DNA of 64,000 nt from Paenibacillus sp. PastM-3 (GCF_029893965.1 NZ_JARXXP010000001.1:795920-859919), one strand, 5' to 3'; positions 26,094 to 36,153 are shown, counted from the stretch's first letter. The notes: generated by a model from the letters alone, not told the origin. Made by a program: numbers and translations.

Positions 26094-26855
26094 ATGTGGG
26101 AACGCGGAGAACTGAAACGAAGGGCCAAAGAGGTGCTCCGGACCTCGTATTGGAAGGCTTTTGTAGTCAGCTTAATCCTGGTCATTCTCGGGGAAGGTGC
26201 GGGCATTCCAAGTTTTAACCGAAACTTCGGATCATCGGGGCGGACAGAAATGACAAACTCCGGTATTGTCTCCGATTGGGGCGTTTTAGGGCCTCTTCTT
26301 TTTATTGCAGTATTTATAGGCTTGTTCATCGTATTGTTAGGAATTGCTTTTCATATTCTGATTGGCTCACCTCTTATCGTTGGCTCCCAGCGTTATTTCA
26401 AGCAGTCTGCCGAGGGTGAAGTCAGTATGCGGCATATCGGCTACTCGTTCAGAAAAGACCGGTATTGGTCTATAGTGGGAACTATGCTCTGGAGAAATTT
26501 TTTGCTATTCTTATGGTTTCTGCTTCTGATCATTCCGGGTATCATAAAATCTTACTCCTACAGCCAGGTACCGTTCATTCTTGCGGACAATCCGAACATC
26601 GGCTACCAACGTGCAGTGGAGTTAAGCAGACAAATGACACACGGCCAAAAATTCCGGATCTTTGTGCTGGATTTGAGCTTTATCGGCTGGATTCTGCTGG
26701 GTCTGCTGGCACTCGGCATTGGCGTTTTGTTTGTGCAGCCTTATGTCAACGCGACGAAGGCAGAGCTTTACCTGGACTTGCGCCGGAATGCGCTAGCCGC
26801 AGGTTTGACAAATGAGTATGAGCTCCGTTTGATGGAACCCCCTTTCTATAAATAA
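26094..26855 (+). CDS. DUF975-family membrane protein
   Basis: 253 residues with five or six membrane helices. The start ELKRRAKEVLRTSYWKAFVV and the loop PGIIKSYSYSQVPFILADNP are typical of the DUF975 family of Firmicutes, of unknown role. ATG start behind GAAAGAGG. It stands alone between mcrC and the convergent metallophosphoesterase. Confidence 0.85.
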   Translation: MWERGELKRRAKEVLRTSYWKAFVVSLILVILGEGAGIPSFNRNFGSSGRTEMTNSGIVSDWGVLGPLLFIAVFIGLFIVLLGIAFHILIGSPLIVGSQRYFKQSAEGEVSMRHIGYSFRKDRYWSIVGTMLWRNFLLFLWFLLLIIPGIIKSYSYSQVPFILADNPNIGYQRAVELSRQMTHGQKFRIFVLDLSFIGWILLGLLALGIGVLFVQPYVNATKAELYLDLRRNALAAGLTNEYELRLMEPPFYK

Positions 26856-26873
26856 AGGAATCTTCGCGAAATG

Positions 26874-26912
26874 AACACAGGAGGCAGCCCTCAGGCTGCC
26901 TCCTGTGTTTTC
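26874..26912. terminator. Bidirectional terminator
   Basis: AACACAGGAGGCAGCC and GGCTGCCTCCTGTGTT form a 16-base stem with a four-base loop followed by TTCTT on the plus strand. It separates convergent genes. Confidence 0.85.
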
Positions 26913-26939
26913 TTATTTGTGACATTTTGTAACAACCCT

Positions 26940-28043
26940 TCAGTCAGCAAACGTCACCTGTATAGACACAATCTCCGACCGCGATCCGATGCGGATCGGC
27001 GGTCCCCAGAAGCCGTATCCGGAGGAGACGATGGAGTGCATCTGCCCTTTTTGCAGATAACCCCAGTCATTTTCAAAAATCCGTGAGGTTATCAGATTAG
27101 CAGGCGCGATCTGCCCGCGGTGGGTATGGCCGGACAGCATCAGATCAATGCCCTGCTCTTCTGCGGTAGCGAATTCAACCGGCTGATGCTCCAGCATCAC
27201 AACCGGCTTGGTGAGGTCTGTATCTTTCATAAGATCAGCCAGCCCCTCCCTCTCTTTGTCGCTGTAATCCTTCCGCCCCACCAGTGTCAGCCAGTCTCCA
27301 ATCTGGACTGTCTCGTCATACAGCACCTGCATTCCGCTCTCCTCCAGCAGGCTGATCAGCTCCTGTGTCTCCCCTTCGAACCGGTCATGGTTCCCCAAGG
27401 AGGCATACACACCCAGCGGCGCTTCTATTCCGGATAAAATGATCCCGATCCCCTTATTTTTGTAAGGCATAATGTCATCATCCACTATATCCCCTGGAAG
27501 CAGCACGATATCGGGTTTAAGTGCGTTGATCTCTTTAACCATCCGAACTGCATGGCTTTTGCCGGACAGGTAACCAAAATGCATATCCGATGCCATCACA
27601 ATATGCAGCTTGCCGCTCTCCGGGCCGGGCTTGTCGATCCTGATGTCATAGGAGCGTGTAACCGGGCTGAAAGCATTAAAACTGCCGAACCCGATCAGAC
27701 CAGCCAGCAGCAGCAAAGTGATAATTCCTGACCATTTCTGGACGGCATGGCGCGGCAGCCGAGACAGCTTCGTTAACCAGACGATCAGATGGATAACAGG
27801 CAGCACCAGCACAGATAAGCTGAACAGGGCCAGCCAATAGCTGCCGATTACACTCAGGACAGCTGATCCGGCAACAACTCTGGACAGAATCAGCGAGCTT
27901 GCCAGAAAAACAAGCAGAATGATATAGACCAGACGGAATCTGGCCGATACCGCAGGCTTAATCCAGCTCCAGCCGCTCCAGCCGATATAGAATACAATTG
28001 CAGCGTATAACACAATAAATACGAGTCCGAGAATTATAAACAT
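26940..28043 (-). CDS. Membrane-anchored metallophosphoesterase (YkuE-like)
   Basis: About 367 residues. Four membrane helices at the N-terminus precede a calcineurin-type phosphoesterase domain with all motifs: MASDMHFG, LLPGDIVDDD, SLGNHDRFEG, VMLEHQPVEF and LSGHTHRGQ. Such proteins use two metal ions to hydrolyse phosphoesters outside the membrane. ATG 28041-28043 is used because AAGGTGG precedes it; the upstream GTG lies inside that site. Confidence 0.88.
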   Translation of the reverse strand: MFIILGLVFIVLYAAIVFYIGWSGWSWIKPAVSARFRLVYIILLVFLASSLILSRVVAGSAVLSVIGSYWLALFSLSVLVLPVIHLIVWLTKLSRLPRHAVQKWSGIITLLLLAGLIGFGSFNAFSPVTRSYDIRIDKPGPESGKLHIVMASDMHFGYLSGKSHAVRMVKEINALKPDIVLLPGDIVDDDIMPYKNKGIGIILSGIEAPLGVYASLGNHDRFEGETQELISLLEESGMQVLYDETVQIGDWLTLVGRKDYSDKEREGLADLMKDTDLTKPVVMLEHQPVEFATAEEQGIDLMLSGHTHRGQIAPANLITSRIFENDWGYLQKGQMHSIVSSGYGFWGPPIRIGSRSEIVSIQVTFAD

Positions 28044-28235
28044 GTTTACCACCTTGTTAGTTGGAGTGAGCTCAGCATTTAATTATCGTTTCGGAGGTTC
28101 TGCTGTTGCTATAACCTAGTCTACTGTAACTTCAAACCCCGCTGCAACTTCCGCGGTTACCGCACCAGGCACGAGTTCTATATAGAAGCGGTTTCTTCCA
28201 CAGCCGGGTATCTGCACCCTCTAGCAGCCCTTATA
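28044..28235. other. Divergent intergenic region
   Basis: No gene is seen. It must hold the promoter of the leftward phosphoesterase; the rightward promoter lies just after it. Confidence 0.4.
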
Positions 28236-28264
28236 TTGACATTATCTTATAATTATCATTTAAT
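28236..28264 (+). promoter_or_regulatory. SigA-type promoter of the MFS gene
   Basis: TTGACA (28236-28241) and TTTAAT (28259-28264) with a 17-base spacer, 45 bases before the start codon. Confidence 0.65.
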
Positions 28265-28309
28265 AGTTTGGACTTCATAATCTCTTACTACTATCCGGAG
28301 GACTTCTTC

Positions 28310-29557
28310 ATGGCAAAAAACCTTTTTCCACGGCTGCAGGGAAACAGTCGGGGCTGCCTGACCTTTGAGCCTTTTTTCCTGATTCCGTACAGCATGTTCT
28401 CCACCTACGCTACCCTGTACATGTACGAGCTTGGACTGACCGAGCTGAACATCGGCTGGATTACAACCATCGGTCTGATTGTGCAGGTATTCTCCTCTTT
28501 GCTGAGCGGATATTTAACCGACCGCATGGGCCGCAAACGGGCGATCCTGTATTTTGACCTGCTCAGCTGGAGTCTGGCTACCTTGTTATGGGCCTTTTCG
28601 CAAAACCTGTGGTTTTTTGTCGCGGCTGCCATCATCAACGGCTTCCAGCGTGTGCCGCATATCGCATTTTATTGTCTGATTGTTGAGGATACCCGTCCCT
28701 CTGACCGGACTTATGTCTTCACCCTGCTGCAGATCATCGGTGTGATCGGCGGATTATTCGCACCGCTGGGCGGCCTCCTGGTGAATCAGTACGGTATGGT
28801 CACAGGCATGCGGATTATGTATGTGATCGCCTTTCTGTTCATGACCTTTCAGTTTGTCGGCCGCCAGCTGACAACACGCGAGACAGAGGCAGGGATCAGG
28901 AAGCGCCAGGAGACCCGTGAGCTGGGACTCAAAGAGAGCATGATCGAATATGGCGGCGCTTTCCGGGAGCTGGGGACGGACCGCAATCTGCTGCTGATAT
29001 TCGGCGTATACATCCTGTTCAATTTCCAGGCAACGCTGAAGACGACTTATCTTTCGCTATACATGGCAGACTACTTACGGATTGACAGCGGCATCATCTC
29101 GCTTTTCCCGGCGGTCTCCTCGGTCATTATGCTGGTTACCCTTTGGCTGCTGATGCCCAAGATTCCCGATCAGGCTGCCCATAACGCCATGATGGCCGGA
29201 TTTGGACTGTCTGCAGTCTCGAATGTCATGCTGGTGATCTACCCTTCCTCCAGCCTGCTGTGGATCGGACTCAGCACTATTCTGGCAGCTGTAGGACTGA
29301 TGATCAGCTCGCCATATCTGGAAGCTGCCGTACAGAACGCCATTGATGATGACAAACGGGCCAAGGTATTTTCCATGCTGTCCGTGCTAATCCTGCTGTT
29401 CACCGCACCTGCGGGCATCATCGGCGGCTGGGCTTACAAGCTGGACCCGCGGATTCCGTTATGGCTTGTAGCTGCAGCATTTGTCCTCTCATACTTCATG
29501 CTGTATGTATACCGCAGACGTACTGCTCAGCATAGCAGTGTTCCGCAAACGGATTAA
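28310..29557 (+). CDS. Major facilitator superfamily transporter
   Basis: 415 residues, twelve predicted membrane helices. The loop between helices 2 and 3 holds the MFS motif GYLTDRMGRKRAI. The protein has the drug-exporter layout (two six-helix halves, VFTLLQIIGVIGGLFAPLGG in helix 5), but the substrate cannot be told. ATG 28310 is preferred because CGGAGG lies eight bases before it, whereas the earlier TTG has no site. Confidence 0.85.
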   Translation: MAKNLFPRLQGNSRGCLTFEPFFLIPYSMFSTYATLYMYELGLTELNIGWITTIGLIVQVFSSLLSGYLTDRMGRKRAILYFDLLSWSLATLLWAFSQNLWFFVAAAIINGFQRVPHIAFYCLIVEDTRPSDRTYVFTLLQIIGVIGGLFAPLGGLLVNQYGMVTGMRIMYVIAFLFMTFQFVGRQLTTRETEAGIRKRQETRELGLKESMIEYGGAFRELGTDRNLLLIFGVYILFNFQATLKTTYLSLYMADYLRIDSGIISLFPAVSSVIMLVTLWLLMPKIPDQAAHNAMMAGFGLSAVSNVMLVIYPSSSLLWIGLSTILAAVGLMISSPYLEAAVQNAIDDDKRAKVFSMLSVLILLFTAPAGIIGGWAYKLDPRIPLWLVAAAFVLSYFMLYVYRRRTAQHSSVPQTD

Positions 29558-29606
29558 TGGCATCTTCTCTAACCGTAAGAAACGGCAACACAGCATTTAA
29601 CCATAA

Positions 29607-29658
29607 AAACAGGGATGCTTCTCAGCCAGCCATGGCCAGAAGACATCCCTGTTTCAAT
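29607..29658. terminator. Terminator of the mrp operon
   Basis: AAACAGGGATG (29607-29617) and CATCCCTGTTT (29644-29654) form the stem between the MFS gene and mrpG; T runs occur on both strands. Confidence 0.75.
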
Positions 29659-29665
29659 TCTGAGG

Positions 29666-30046
29666 CTATGCAGTCGGGTCAGACTTGATCCGCTCCTTCT
29701 CCAAGACCTCTTTCAAATCGTCCTGGATACGCCGGTTCCACAGCGGAACGCCGGTCCGGTATGCAGCACGCCCGGTCAGATGAGCCGACAAAGGCGAGGT
29801 CATGAATACGAACACAATCCCCAGCAGCAGCTTCGCGCTGATGAAATCAAGAAAAAAGGCAAAGTAGAGAAATGCACCGCTCAGCACACACAAGACACCA
29901 AGCGTGGCGCTTTTGGCTGCGGCATGTGATCTCAGATACACATCGGGCAGACGGATCAGTCCAAACGAACTAACCGCGCTTAGCAGCGCCCCTGTCAGAA
30001 TAAGCAGTGCAAACAGCAGCTCAACTATCGTTTTGATCACTTCCAT
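29666..30046 (-). CDS. mrpG: Na+/H+ antiporter subunit MrpG
   Basis: About 126 residues. The hydrophobic start VELLFALLILTGALLSAVSS and the conserved GLIRLPDVYLRSHAAAKSAT identify the MrpG/MnhG/PhaG family. It is a small membrane subunit of the Mrp cation antiporter. ATG 30044-30046 or the TTG six bases upstream, both behind AAGGAGAG. It overlaps mrpF and is the last gene of the operon. Confidence 0.9.
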   Translation of the reverse strand: MEVIKTIVELLFALLILTGALLSAVSSFGLIRLPDVYLRSHAAAKSATLGVLCVLSGAFLYFAFFLDFISAKLLLGIVFVFMTSPLSAHLTGRAAYRTGVPLWNRRIQDDLKEVLEKERIKSDPTA

Positions 30047-30314
30047 GTTCAAACACCACTCTCCTTTCGATATATCTGGCAAAGGCCATCGTTCCGATAA
30101 AAGAGAGAATTCCGATCAGCAGAATATATTCAATGAAGGATTGGGTCTTAAAGAGCACCGAGAGTACAGCCACCATTGCCAGCAGATTAATGCCGATTGT
30201 ATCCAATGCGGCAATCCGGTCAGGCAGTGACGGCCCCTTCACCAGTCTCCAGGCACAAATGGCGATGGAGATTACCATAATGGAAACCGACAGCATGAGT
30301 ATAAAGTGGATCAT
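30021..30314 (-). CDS. mrpF: Na+/H+ antiporter subunit MrpF
   Basis: 97 residues, three helices. RLVKGPSLPDRIAALDTIGI is the MrpF signature. It overlaps both neighbours, mrpE and mrpG, by a few bases, which indicates coupled translation. It is part of the hetero-oligomeric Mrp complex in the cell membrane. Confidence 0.92.
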   Translation of the reverse strand: MIHFILMLSVSIMVISIAICAWRLVKGPSLPDRIAALDTIGINLLAMVAVLSVLFKTQSFIEYILLIGILSFIGTMAFARYIERRVVFEHGSDQNDS

Positions 30315-30796
30315 GAACGGGACACCTCCAGAATCGCGCGTTCAAACGTATTGCGGATATTGGCTCTGAACTGCTCGGCATCTTCGATATCCATAGCATG
30401 AATATATAAGGTCCGGTTATCTTTGGATACCTCCAGGACAACCGATCCCGGAGTCAGACAGAGCAGGGTAATCAGCACGGCAATCTCCCAGTCTGACTTC
30501 AGCTCCGTAGTGTACATGAGAATGGCCGGACGGATATTAAGATTGGGTCTCAGCACCGCCTTTACCACCACATAACTGGATACGACCAGCTCCCGGAGAA
30601 ACAGTATAGCCAGTTTTACTACAGCCCATCCTCTGTCAATATACAAGCGGCCGTTAAAGAACCGTCGTAATCCAAACAGAACAACAATACCGAGCACATA
30701 GCCGACAATGAAACCGGATGCCGTCCAGTTATTATTCAGGAACATCCACAGGAACGTTATCATGAAATTTAACAATATTTGAAAAGCCATCCGCAT
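30311..30796 (-). CDS. mrpE: Na+/H+ antiporter subunit MrpE
   Basis: 161 residues, about three N-terminal helices, then a soluble end. LITLLCLTPGSVVLEVSKDN and YIHAMDIEDAEQFR are family landmarks. ATG overlaps the end of mrpF by four bases on one side and lies next to mrpD on the other. Confidence 0.9.
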   Translation of the reverse strand: MRMAFQILLNFMITFLWMFLNNNWTASGFIVGYVLGIVVLFGLRRFFNGRLYIDRGWAVVKLAILFLRELVVSSYVVVKAVLRPNLNIRPAILMYTTELKSDWEIAVLITLLCLTPGSVVLEVSKDNRTLYIHAMDIEDAEQFRANIRNTFERAILEVSRS

Positions 30797-32275
30797 CTAC
30801 TCCTTCATGACAGCGTTAATGTATTGTGCCGGATCAGCCAGCACAGCTCCGGCCTGGAGAACATATTCGTTCACCGTCTCGGCACCGATACCCATCAGAA
30901 TCAGAAGGACAAACAGTACAGCAGAAGGTGCCATCATCGCCTTGTAACGCAGTGGGCGGATCTCCTCATCGCTTCTCTCACCGCCCCAGAATACCTCCTG
31001 GAACACTTTGATCAGCGAATACAGGACAACGAAGCTTGACGCCAGCGCAATCAGTGAAAGGGCTACATGCAATTCACCAAATCCGCTGCGGATCATCATA
31101 ACCTTTCCGGCAAAGCCGCTAAGCGGGGGTACACCCACCAGGGCAAGCGTTAGAATAAAGAACATCCACCCTGTATAGGGGTATCTGCGGATAAGCCCGC
31201 CCATCTGTTTCAGCTGCTCTGTTCCGGAAGCGGCCAGAATCATTCCGCCCAGGAAGAACAGCAGCGCCTTGGCAATCATGTCATGCATCAGATAGAATAC
31301 AGCCCCGCTGAGCGAATCCTGGGTCAGGACCGAAATACCAAAAGCAATAAAACCTATGCTGATTACTATGTTATAGTTAAAAATCCGGCTCAGATCATTG
31401 TACGCAAGTGCTCCGATCGCCCCCAGAATCATCGTTGCTCCAGCCATCCAGGCCATTAGTGAATGCGTCAGATCCGGATTGTGGATAAAGATCAGCGTAA
31501 ACACGCGGGTGATAGCATACAGTCCTACTTTGGTCAGCAATGCGCCGAACAATGCCCTTACCGCCAGCGGAGGAGCGCTGTAGGAATCCGGAAGCCAGAA
31601 AAACAGCAGCAGACCGGCCTTGAGCGAGAATACAAGCAGCAGCAGCACGGCGATAACATTCATGACGCCGCCCTGTCCTGCCTCTGCTACACGCATAGCC
31701 AGATGCGCCATATTAAGCGTCCCTGTCGCTCCATACAGATAGGCAATTGCTGCCACAAACAGAGCAGAGGAAATGACATTGACCAGTATATATTTGAGCG
31801 TTTCGCGCAATTGGACTCTCGTTCCGCCTAGCACGATCAAGGAATAGGAGGCGACAAGCAGTACCTCAAAGCAGACGAACAGGTTAAACAGATCTCCGGT
31901 CAGGAAGGATCCGTACACTCCCGTCAGCAGGAAATGGAAAAACGTGTAGTAGTAAAACCGCTCCCGCTCCTCCCCGATACTGGCAAAGGAAAAGAAGAGA
32001 CAGGCTGCACCCACGACCGCCGTCACCAGGACGAGCAGGGCCGCAAACATGTCAGCGACAAAGACAATGCCGTAAGGCGGAATCCATCCTCCCATATGCA
32101 GCGTTTGAATCCCGTCTGTTTTGACCTGGTATACAATCGTTACAGCAACTGCAATATTCAGAAACACACTGACTGCACTAATGATACGCTGCAGGCCAAT
32201 CTGCTCTTTCAGGAAAATCAGGATCACTGCCGTAAAAGCAGGAATCAGCAGAGGCAGCACCAGCAGATTGTTCAT
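30797..32275 (-). CDS. mrpD: Na+/H+ antiporter subunit MrpD
   Basis: 492 residues, about 14 helices, of the proton-pumping subunit family shared with NADH dehydrogenase NuoL/M/N. Conserved charged residues are visible in helix stretches (FVCFEVLLVASYSLIVLGG, LLTKVGLYAITRVFTLIF, FYLMHDMIAKALLFFLGG). With MrpA it forms the antiporter core. It overlaps mrpC by four bases. Confidence 0.92.
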   Translation of the reverse strand: MNNLLVLPLLIPAFTAVILIFLKEQIGLQRIISAVSVFLNIAVAVTIVYQVKTDGIQTLHMGGWIPPYGIVFVADMFAALLVLVTAVVGAACLFFSFASIGEERERFYYYTFFHFLLTGVYGSFLTGDLFNLFVCFEVLLVASYSLIVLGGTRVQLRETLKYILVNVISSALFVAAIAYLYGATGTLNMAHLAMRVAEAGQGGVMNVIAVLLLLVFSLKAGLLLFFWLPDSYSAPPLAVRALFGALLTKVGLYAITRVFTLIFIHNPDLTHSLMAWMAGATMILGAIGALAYNDLSRIFNYNIVISIGFIAFGISVLTQDSLSGAVFYLMHDMIAKALLFFLGGMILAASGTEQLKQMGGLIRRYPYTGWMFFILTLALVGVPPLSGFAGKVMMIRSGFGELHVALSLIALASSFVVLYSLIKVFQEVFWGGERSDEEIRPLRYKAMMAPSAVLFVLLILMGIGAETVNEYVLQAGAVLADPAQYINAVMKE

Positions 32276-32607
32276 GATCTCTCCCCCTTGTTGCCTTCCA
32301 CATCATCCATCCCTGCCGAGCGGTATGCGCGGTAAGCAAGAACGATGAAGAAAGCCGACACCCCGAAGCTGATTACAATCGAGGTGAGGATAAGCGCCTG
32401 CGGCAGGGGATCGACATAAGATTCCGCCTTTTCGCCAAGCAGCGGTGCAGCGCCGGTCTTGAGTCCGGCCATGGTCAGCAGCAGCAGATGAACCCCGTGT
32501 GTTATCAGTGTCGTACCCAGCAGGATACGCAGCAGGCTTTTGGAGAGAACCAGATATACACCTACAGTAAACAAGACACCGATCGCCAGGGCAATAAGGA
32601 GCTCCAT
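32272..32607 (-). CDS. mrpC: Na+/H+ antiporter subunit MrpC
   Basis: 111 residues, three helices, homologous to NuoK. LRILLGTTLITHGVHLLLLT and DPLPQALILTSIVISFGVSA are the conserved helices. It overlaps MrpD and touches MrpA, as in the standard operon. Confidence 0.92.
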   Translation of the reverse strand: MELLIALAIGVLFTVGVYLVLSKSLLRILLGTTLITHGVHLLLLTMAGLKTGAAPLLGEKAESYVDPLPQALILTSIVISFGVSAFFIVLAYRAYRSAGMDDVEGNKGERS

Positions 32608-35471
32608 CAGTTATCCCTCCCGATCGTAAAGATAATATTCATAGTGACTCCGATAACCGACAGGTAGACGCCCAGATCGAACAGCATCGCTGTGGTCAGC
32701 TCGGTTGTACCCAATACCGGCAGTTCGTAATAGCCGAAGGCCTGGCTGAGGAAGGGTGCATCGAATATAAACGACCCTATACCGGTTAAGAAAGCCAGGA
32801 TGATGCCAACTGCAATCAGCATGCGGTAATTGACCGGAAGTACTTTTTCCACAAAATCAATGCCGAACGCAATCGCCAGCAGAACGAGCGCGGCCGCAGC
32901 CATCAGGGCTCCGATAAAGCCGCCGCCGGGATTATTATGACCTGCAAAGAACAGATACAGGGAGAACGTAATGATAATGACAAACGCCACCTTCGCTACC
33001 GATTGAAGCAGCACGTCATTGCTGCGGGAGTAAAGGGGCTTTGCATCGTCAAACATGCTCTTGACTGCTGCAGGCTTATTGTCCGGTTCCACCTTCAGCT
33101 TGATCATGGAATAAATGGCCAGCGAGGCCAGTCCCAATACGGTAAGTTCAAACATCGTATCAAAGCCGCGGAAATCCACCAGCAGGACGTTGACAATGTT
33201 TTTTCCGCCGCCTAGCTCGTAGCTGTTCTCCGTATAGAAGCTTGAAATCGATTCGAACGGGCTGCTGTCAAGCGCCGCCAGTGCGACCAGCGTCATGGTT
33301 GCACCGAATCCGATGGATATCATCAGCTTCGGCAGCTTCAGCTTGAATTTGATCTTCTCCCGCCCAAGCCTCGGCAGATGCCGGAAGCAGAGCAGGAACA
33401 GCGTTACAGACACTACCTCGACAATCATCTGGGTAAGTGCCAGATCGGGAGCACGGAACAGGATAAAGAGCAGCGTCACCATATAGCCCACCATGCCTGT
33501 CAGCAGAATCGCCGAAACCCTGGACTTGGCAAACGGAATAGCCAGTGTACCGGTCAGCATGACCAGCACGGCAACCCCTTCAAAGAAGGAAATCGGGGCA
33601 TATTCCCCTTGCCCCAGGGTAATGCCGTCTGTATACAGCATGGCCCCGCCAACAACCACAATGATCAATGTAAAAATATACATCAGATAATGGCGCATGG
33701 AGCCTGTCATATACAGCCCGGTAATTGAGCGTGAGGTCCGCTCGACCAGCCGGATGCTGCCGTCATAAACCTGGTTAAGCGTGAAGCCTCTGCCTCTGCC
33801 CCATTCTTTATCGACGAGGCTCAGCCCGCCATAGATCCGGTACACGACTATTCCCAGAATAATAACACCAAGCGTCATCCAGACTTCGGTAGTGAAGCCG
33901 TGCCAGAAATAAATATTGACGTAAAAAGGGGAGCCCGCAGCTATCTGCGGATGGATCGCATTCATTCCAGGTACAATCAGCGTTTTGGACAGCATATTCG
34001 GGAACAGGCCGGTAACGACTGCCAGCAAAGCCAGCAGGATCGGCGACAGCAGCAGCCCGAACGGCGCCTCATGCGGTTTTTTATCCAGCTTCTCCGGCTG
34101 GTATTTGCCGAAAAAGGTATGAAAAACCATAATCATGCTGTATGCAAAGGTAAAGATGCTTGCAATCCAGGCTACAACCGGAACGATTGTAAACAGGGAT
34201 TGCACACTCAAGATATCGAGCTCCCGGATATTCAGAACTGCAGTGAAGAACATTTCCTTACTGAGGAATCCGGCAAACGGCGGCAGACCGGCCATAGAGA
34301 AGCTGCCGATCAGCGCGACTGTAAAGGTCACCGGCATCAGTGATACCAGCCCGCCCAGCTTGCGCAGATCACGGGTATTAGTCTCATGGTCGACGATTCC
34401 GACAACCATAAACAATGAGCCTTTAAATATGGCATGGTTAAACAAATGGAACAGCGCTGCCGTTGTTGCGGCGGTATAGTATACAGCTTCTTCTCCCGTA
34501 TAGAATGAAGCTGCCGATCCCATACCGAGTAATCCCATAATCAGTCCGAGCTGACTGATTGTGGAGTAGGCTAACAGAGCCTTCAGGTCCGTCTGCTTCA
34601 TCGCCTGGATCGATCCATAGATCAAGGTGATCAGGCCGACACCCGACACAATCCAAAACCACTCATGTTGCCCCGCAAAGACCGGGCTGAAACGCGCCAC
34701 CAGATACAGGCCGGCTTTGACCATGGTTGCCGAATGCAGGTAAGCACTGACCGGAGTCGGCGCTTCCATTGCATCAGGAAGCCAGATGTGAAACGGAAAC
34801 TGGGCTGACTTGGTAAAGGCACCCAGCAGAATAAGCAGCATCGCAGGAATAAATAGCGTTTGTCCGCTAATATCGCCAGCCTGGCTCCAGATTTCCCGGA
34901 TGCTGAATGTCCCGGTCATGACATACAGCATCAGGAAGCCTGCGAACATCGCCAGACCGCCGAAGACGGTAATCAGCATCGACTTAAGCGCACCGTAACG
35001 CGACTTCTGTCTGCGGTGCCAAAAAGCAATCAGCAGGAATGAGGAGACACTGGTCAGCTCCCAGAAGCCGTAGAGCACCATCAAATTATCGGACAGCACG
35101 ACTCCAAGCATAGCCCCCATAAATAACAGCAAATACACATAAAACGGGGTCAGCTCTTCCTTGCGTTTGTCCAGATAGTAAATGGAATAGAGGATGACAA
35201 GTGTCCCCATCCCTGTAATCAGCAATGCAAACAGCAAACTTAATCCATCCAGGTGGAATACCAGATCAATGCCAAGTGACGGAATCCATGATACAGTCTC
35301 GTATCCGGAGTCCCCTCCCTTGATGACCGGTATGCGGGTCAAAAAATAAACGAACAACGCCAGCGGTCCGGCAAGCACCATCCACCCTCTATGGAGTTTC
35401 GGCAGGTTCCCGCGAAGAAGCGCTATCATTAGGGCCAGCAGAAACGGAACAAGAACGGTTATATGAAGCAA
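32607..35471 (-). CDS. mrpA: Na+/H+ antiporter subunits MrpA and MrpB fused in one protein
   Basis: 954 residues. The N-terminal part (to about 800) is MrpA with NuoL-like pumping helices (LYGFWELTSVSSFLLIAFWH, HLFNHAIFKGSLFMVVGIVD). The last 140 residues (SNDVLLQSVAKVAFVIIITF, HNNPGGGFIGALMAAAALVL) are MrpB, which is a separate gene in Bacillus subtilis. TTG 35469-35471 is the likely start, seven bases after AAGGAGG; the longer frame has no such site. The fused arrangement is known in some other Mrp operons. It exports Na+ in exchange for H+. Confidence 0.9.
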   Translation of the reverse strand: MLHITVLVPFLLALMIALLRGNLPKLHRGWMVLAGPLALFVYFLTRIPVIKGGDSGYETVSWIPSLGIDLVFHLDGLSLLFALLITGMGTLVILYSIYYLDKRKEELTPFYVYLLLFMGAMLGVVLSDNLMVLYGFWELTSVSSFLLIAFWHRRQKSRYGALKSMLITVFGGLAMFAGFLMLYVMTGTFSIREIWSQAGDISGQTLFIPAMLLILLGAFTKSAQFPFHIWLPDAMEAPTPVSAYLHSATMVKAGLYLVARFSPVFAGQHEWFWIVSGVGLITLIYGSIQAMKQTDLKALLAYSTISQLGLIMGLLGMGSAASFYTGEEAVYYTAATTAALFHLFNHAIFKGSLFMVVGIVDHETNTRDLRKLGGLVSLMPVTFTVALIGSFSMAGLPPFAGFLSKEMFFTAVLNIRELDILSVQSLFTIVPVVAWIASIFTFAYSMIMVFHTFFGKYQPEKLDKKPHEAPFGLLLSPILLALLAVVTGLFPNMLSKTLIVPGMNAIHPQIAAGSPFYVNIYFWHGFTTEVWMTLGVIILGIVVYRIYGGLSLVDKEWGRGRGFTLNQVYDGSIRLVERTSRSITGLYMTGSMRHYLMYIFTLIIVVVGGAMLYTDGITLGQGEYAPISFFEGVAVLVMLTGTLAIPFAKSRVSAILLTGMVGYMVTLLFILFRAPDLALTQMIVEVVSVTLFLLCFRHLPRLGREKIKFKLKLPKLMISIGFGATMTLVALAALDSSPFESISSFYTENSYELGGGKNIVNVLLVDFRGFDTMFELTVLGLASLAIYSMIKLKVEPDNKPAAVKSMFDDAKPLYSRSNDVLLQSVAKVAFVIIITFSLYLFFAGHNNPGGGFIGALMAAAALVLLAIAFGIDFVEKVLPVNYRMLIAVGIILAFLTGIGSFIFDAPFLSQAFGYYELPVLGTTELTTAMLFDLGVYLSVIGVTMNIIFTIGRDN

Positions 35472-35544
35472 AGGCAAGCCTCCTTTTCCACCCTGTATTT
35501 TTAAGTTGTGAACAATGGTACTTACTCCCAGAAGCAAAACCCGG

Positions 35545-36153
35545 CTACAGCGGGTCTGTCAAAATCCCCTCGCAGATATGCAAATATCTCGCCTTACCAT
35601 CTTGCTCAATTCTGAACAAGCCATTCTCGAATTCGGTATGCAATTCATGAAAAAATTTTCCTTTAATAAAATCTGTTCCCTCCGGCTCATCACTAAGCTG
35701 ATAAACACCGCCGTTTTTGACCAGATAAGAAACAACGCCCTCTTCATGCGTTTCCTCAAGACCCGCGCGCATCCGCTGGACAGCCACAACATGCAGATCC
35801 ATCATCTTCATTTTGCTAATCAGCTCATTGACAAAATTACGCTTGGTCAGCTCCTGCCACAGCGTCTGTGCGGATTGTCCGATAATGATCTGGGTTACTT
35901 CTTTTTCTTCAGCTGCTTCAACGATAACATCTGTAGTCTTGCGGCCCCGGCGTTTGCGGACCATGAACTCAGCCCCGGCTTCCTCGGCCAGACGTTTCCA
36001 GACAGCCATAAACATTTCCTTACTCTGATTGTATTCATCCGTGTCCGAACTTTCGACATTAAGCACATACAGCGGTGCCCCGATAAGCTCGGACAGCTGG
36101 ACACCGCGCCGGATTAAACGCTCTCCGTGGGGACCATAATGAACACATACCAT
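35545..36153 (-). CDS. Universal-stress/KdpD-like nucleotide-binding protein
   Basis: About 202 residues. A UspA-type domain is seen in MVCVHYGPHGERLIRRGVQL, YVLNVESSDTDEYNQSK and IIIGQSAQTLWQELTKR, as in the Usp domain of the KdpD sensor. The last 70 residues are an added tail of unknown kind. It begins the leftward mrp operon, 73 bases before mrpA, so it may sense osmotic or ionic stress for the antiporter. ATG 36151-36153 has AAGGAAA before it. A stronger CAGGAGGG points to an ATT codon at 36169-36171, so the start is uncertain. Confidence 0.75.
   Translation of the reverse strand: MVCVHYGPHGERLIRRGVQLSELIGAPLYVLNVESSDTDEYNQSKEMFMAVWKRLAEEAGAEFMVRKRRGRKTTDVIVEAAEEKEVTQIIIGQSAQTLWQELTKRNFVNELISKMKMMDLHVVAVQRMRAGLEETHEEGVVSYLVKNGGVYQLSDEPEGTDFIKGKFFHELHTEFENGLFRIEQDGKARYLHICEGILTDPL

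Noticed and set aside
34631..34822. Small leftward frames inside mrpA
   Set aside because: Out of frame with a clear membrane protein; shadows.
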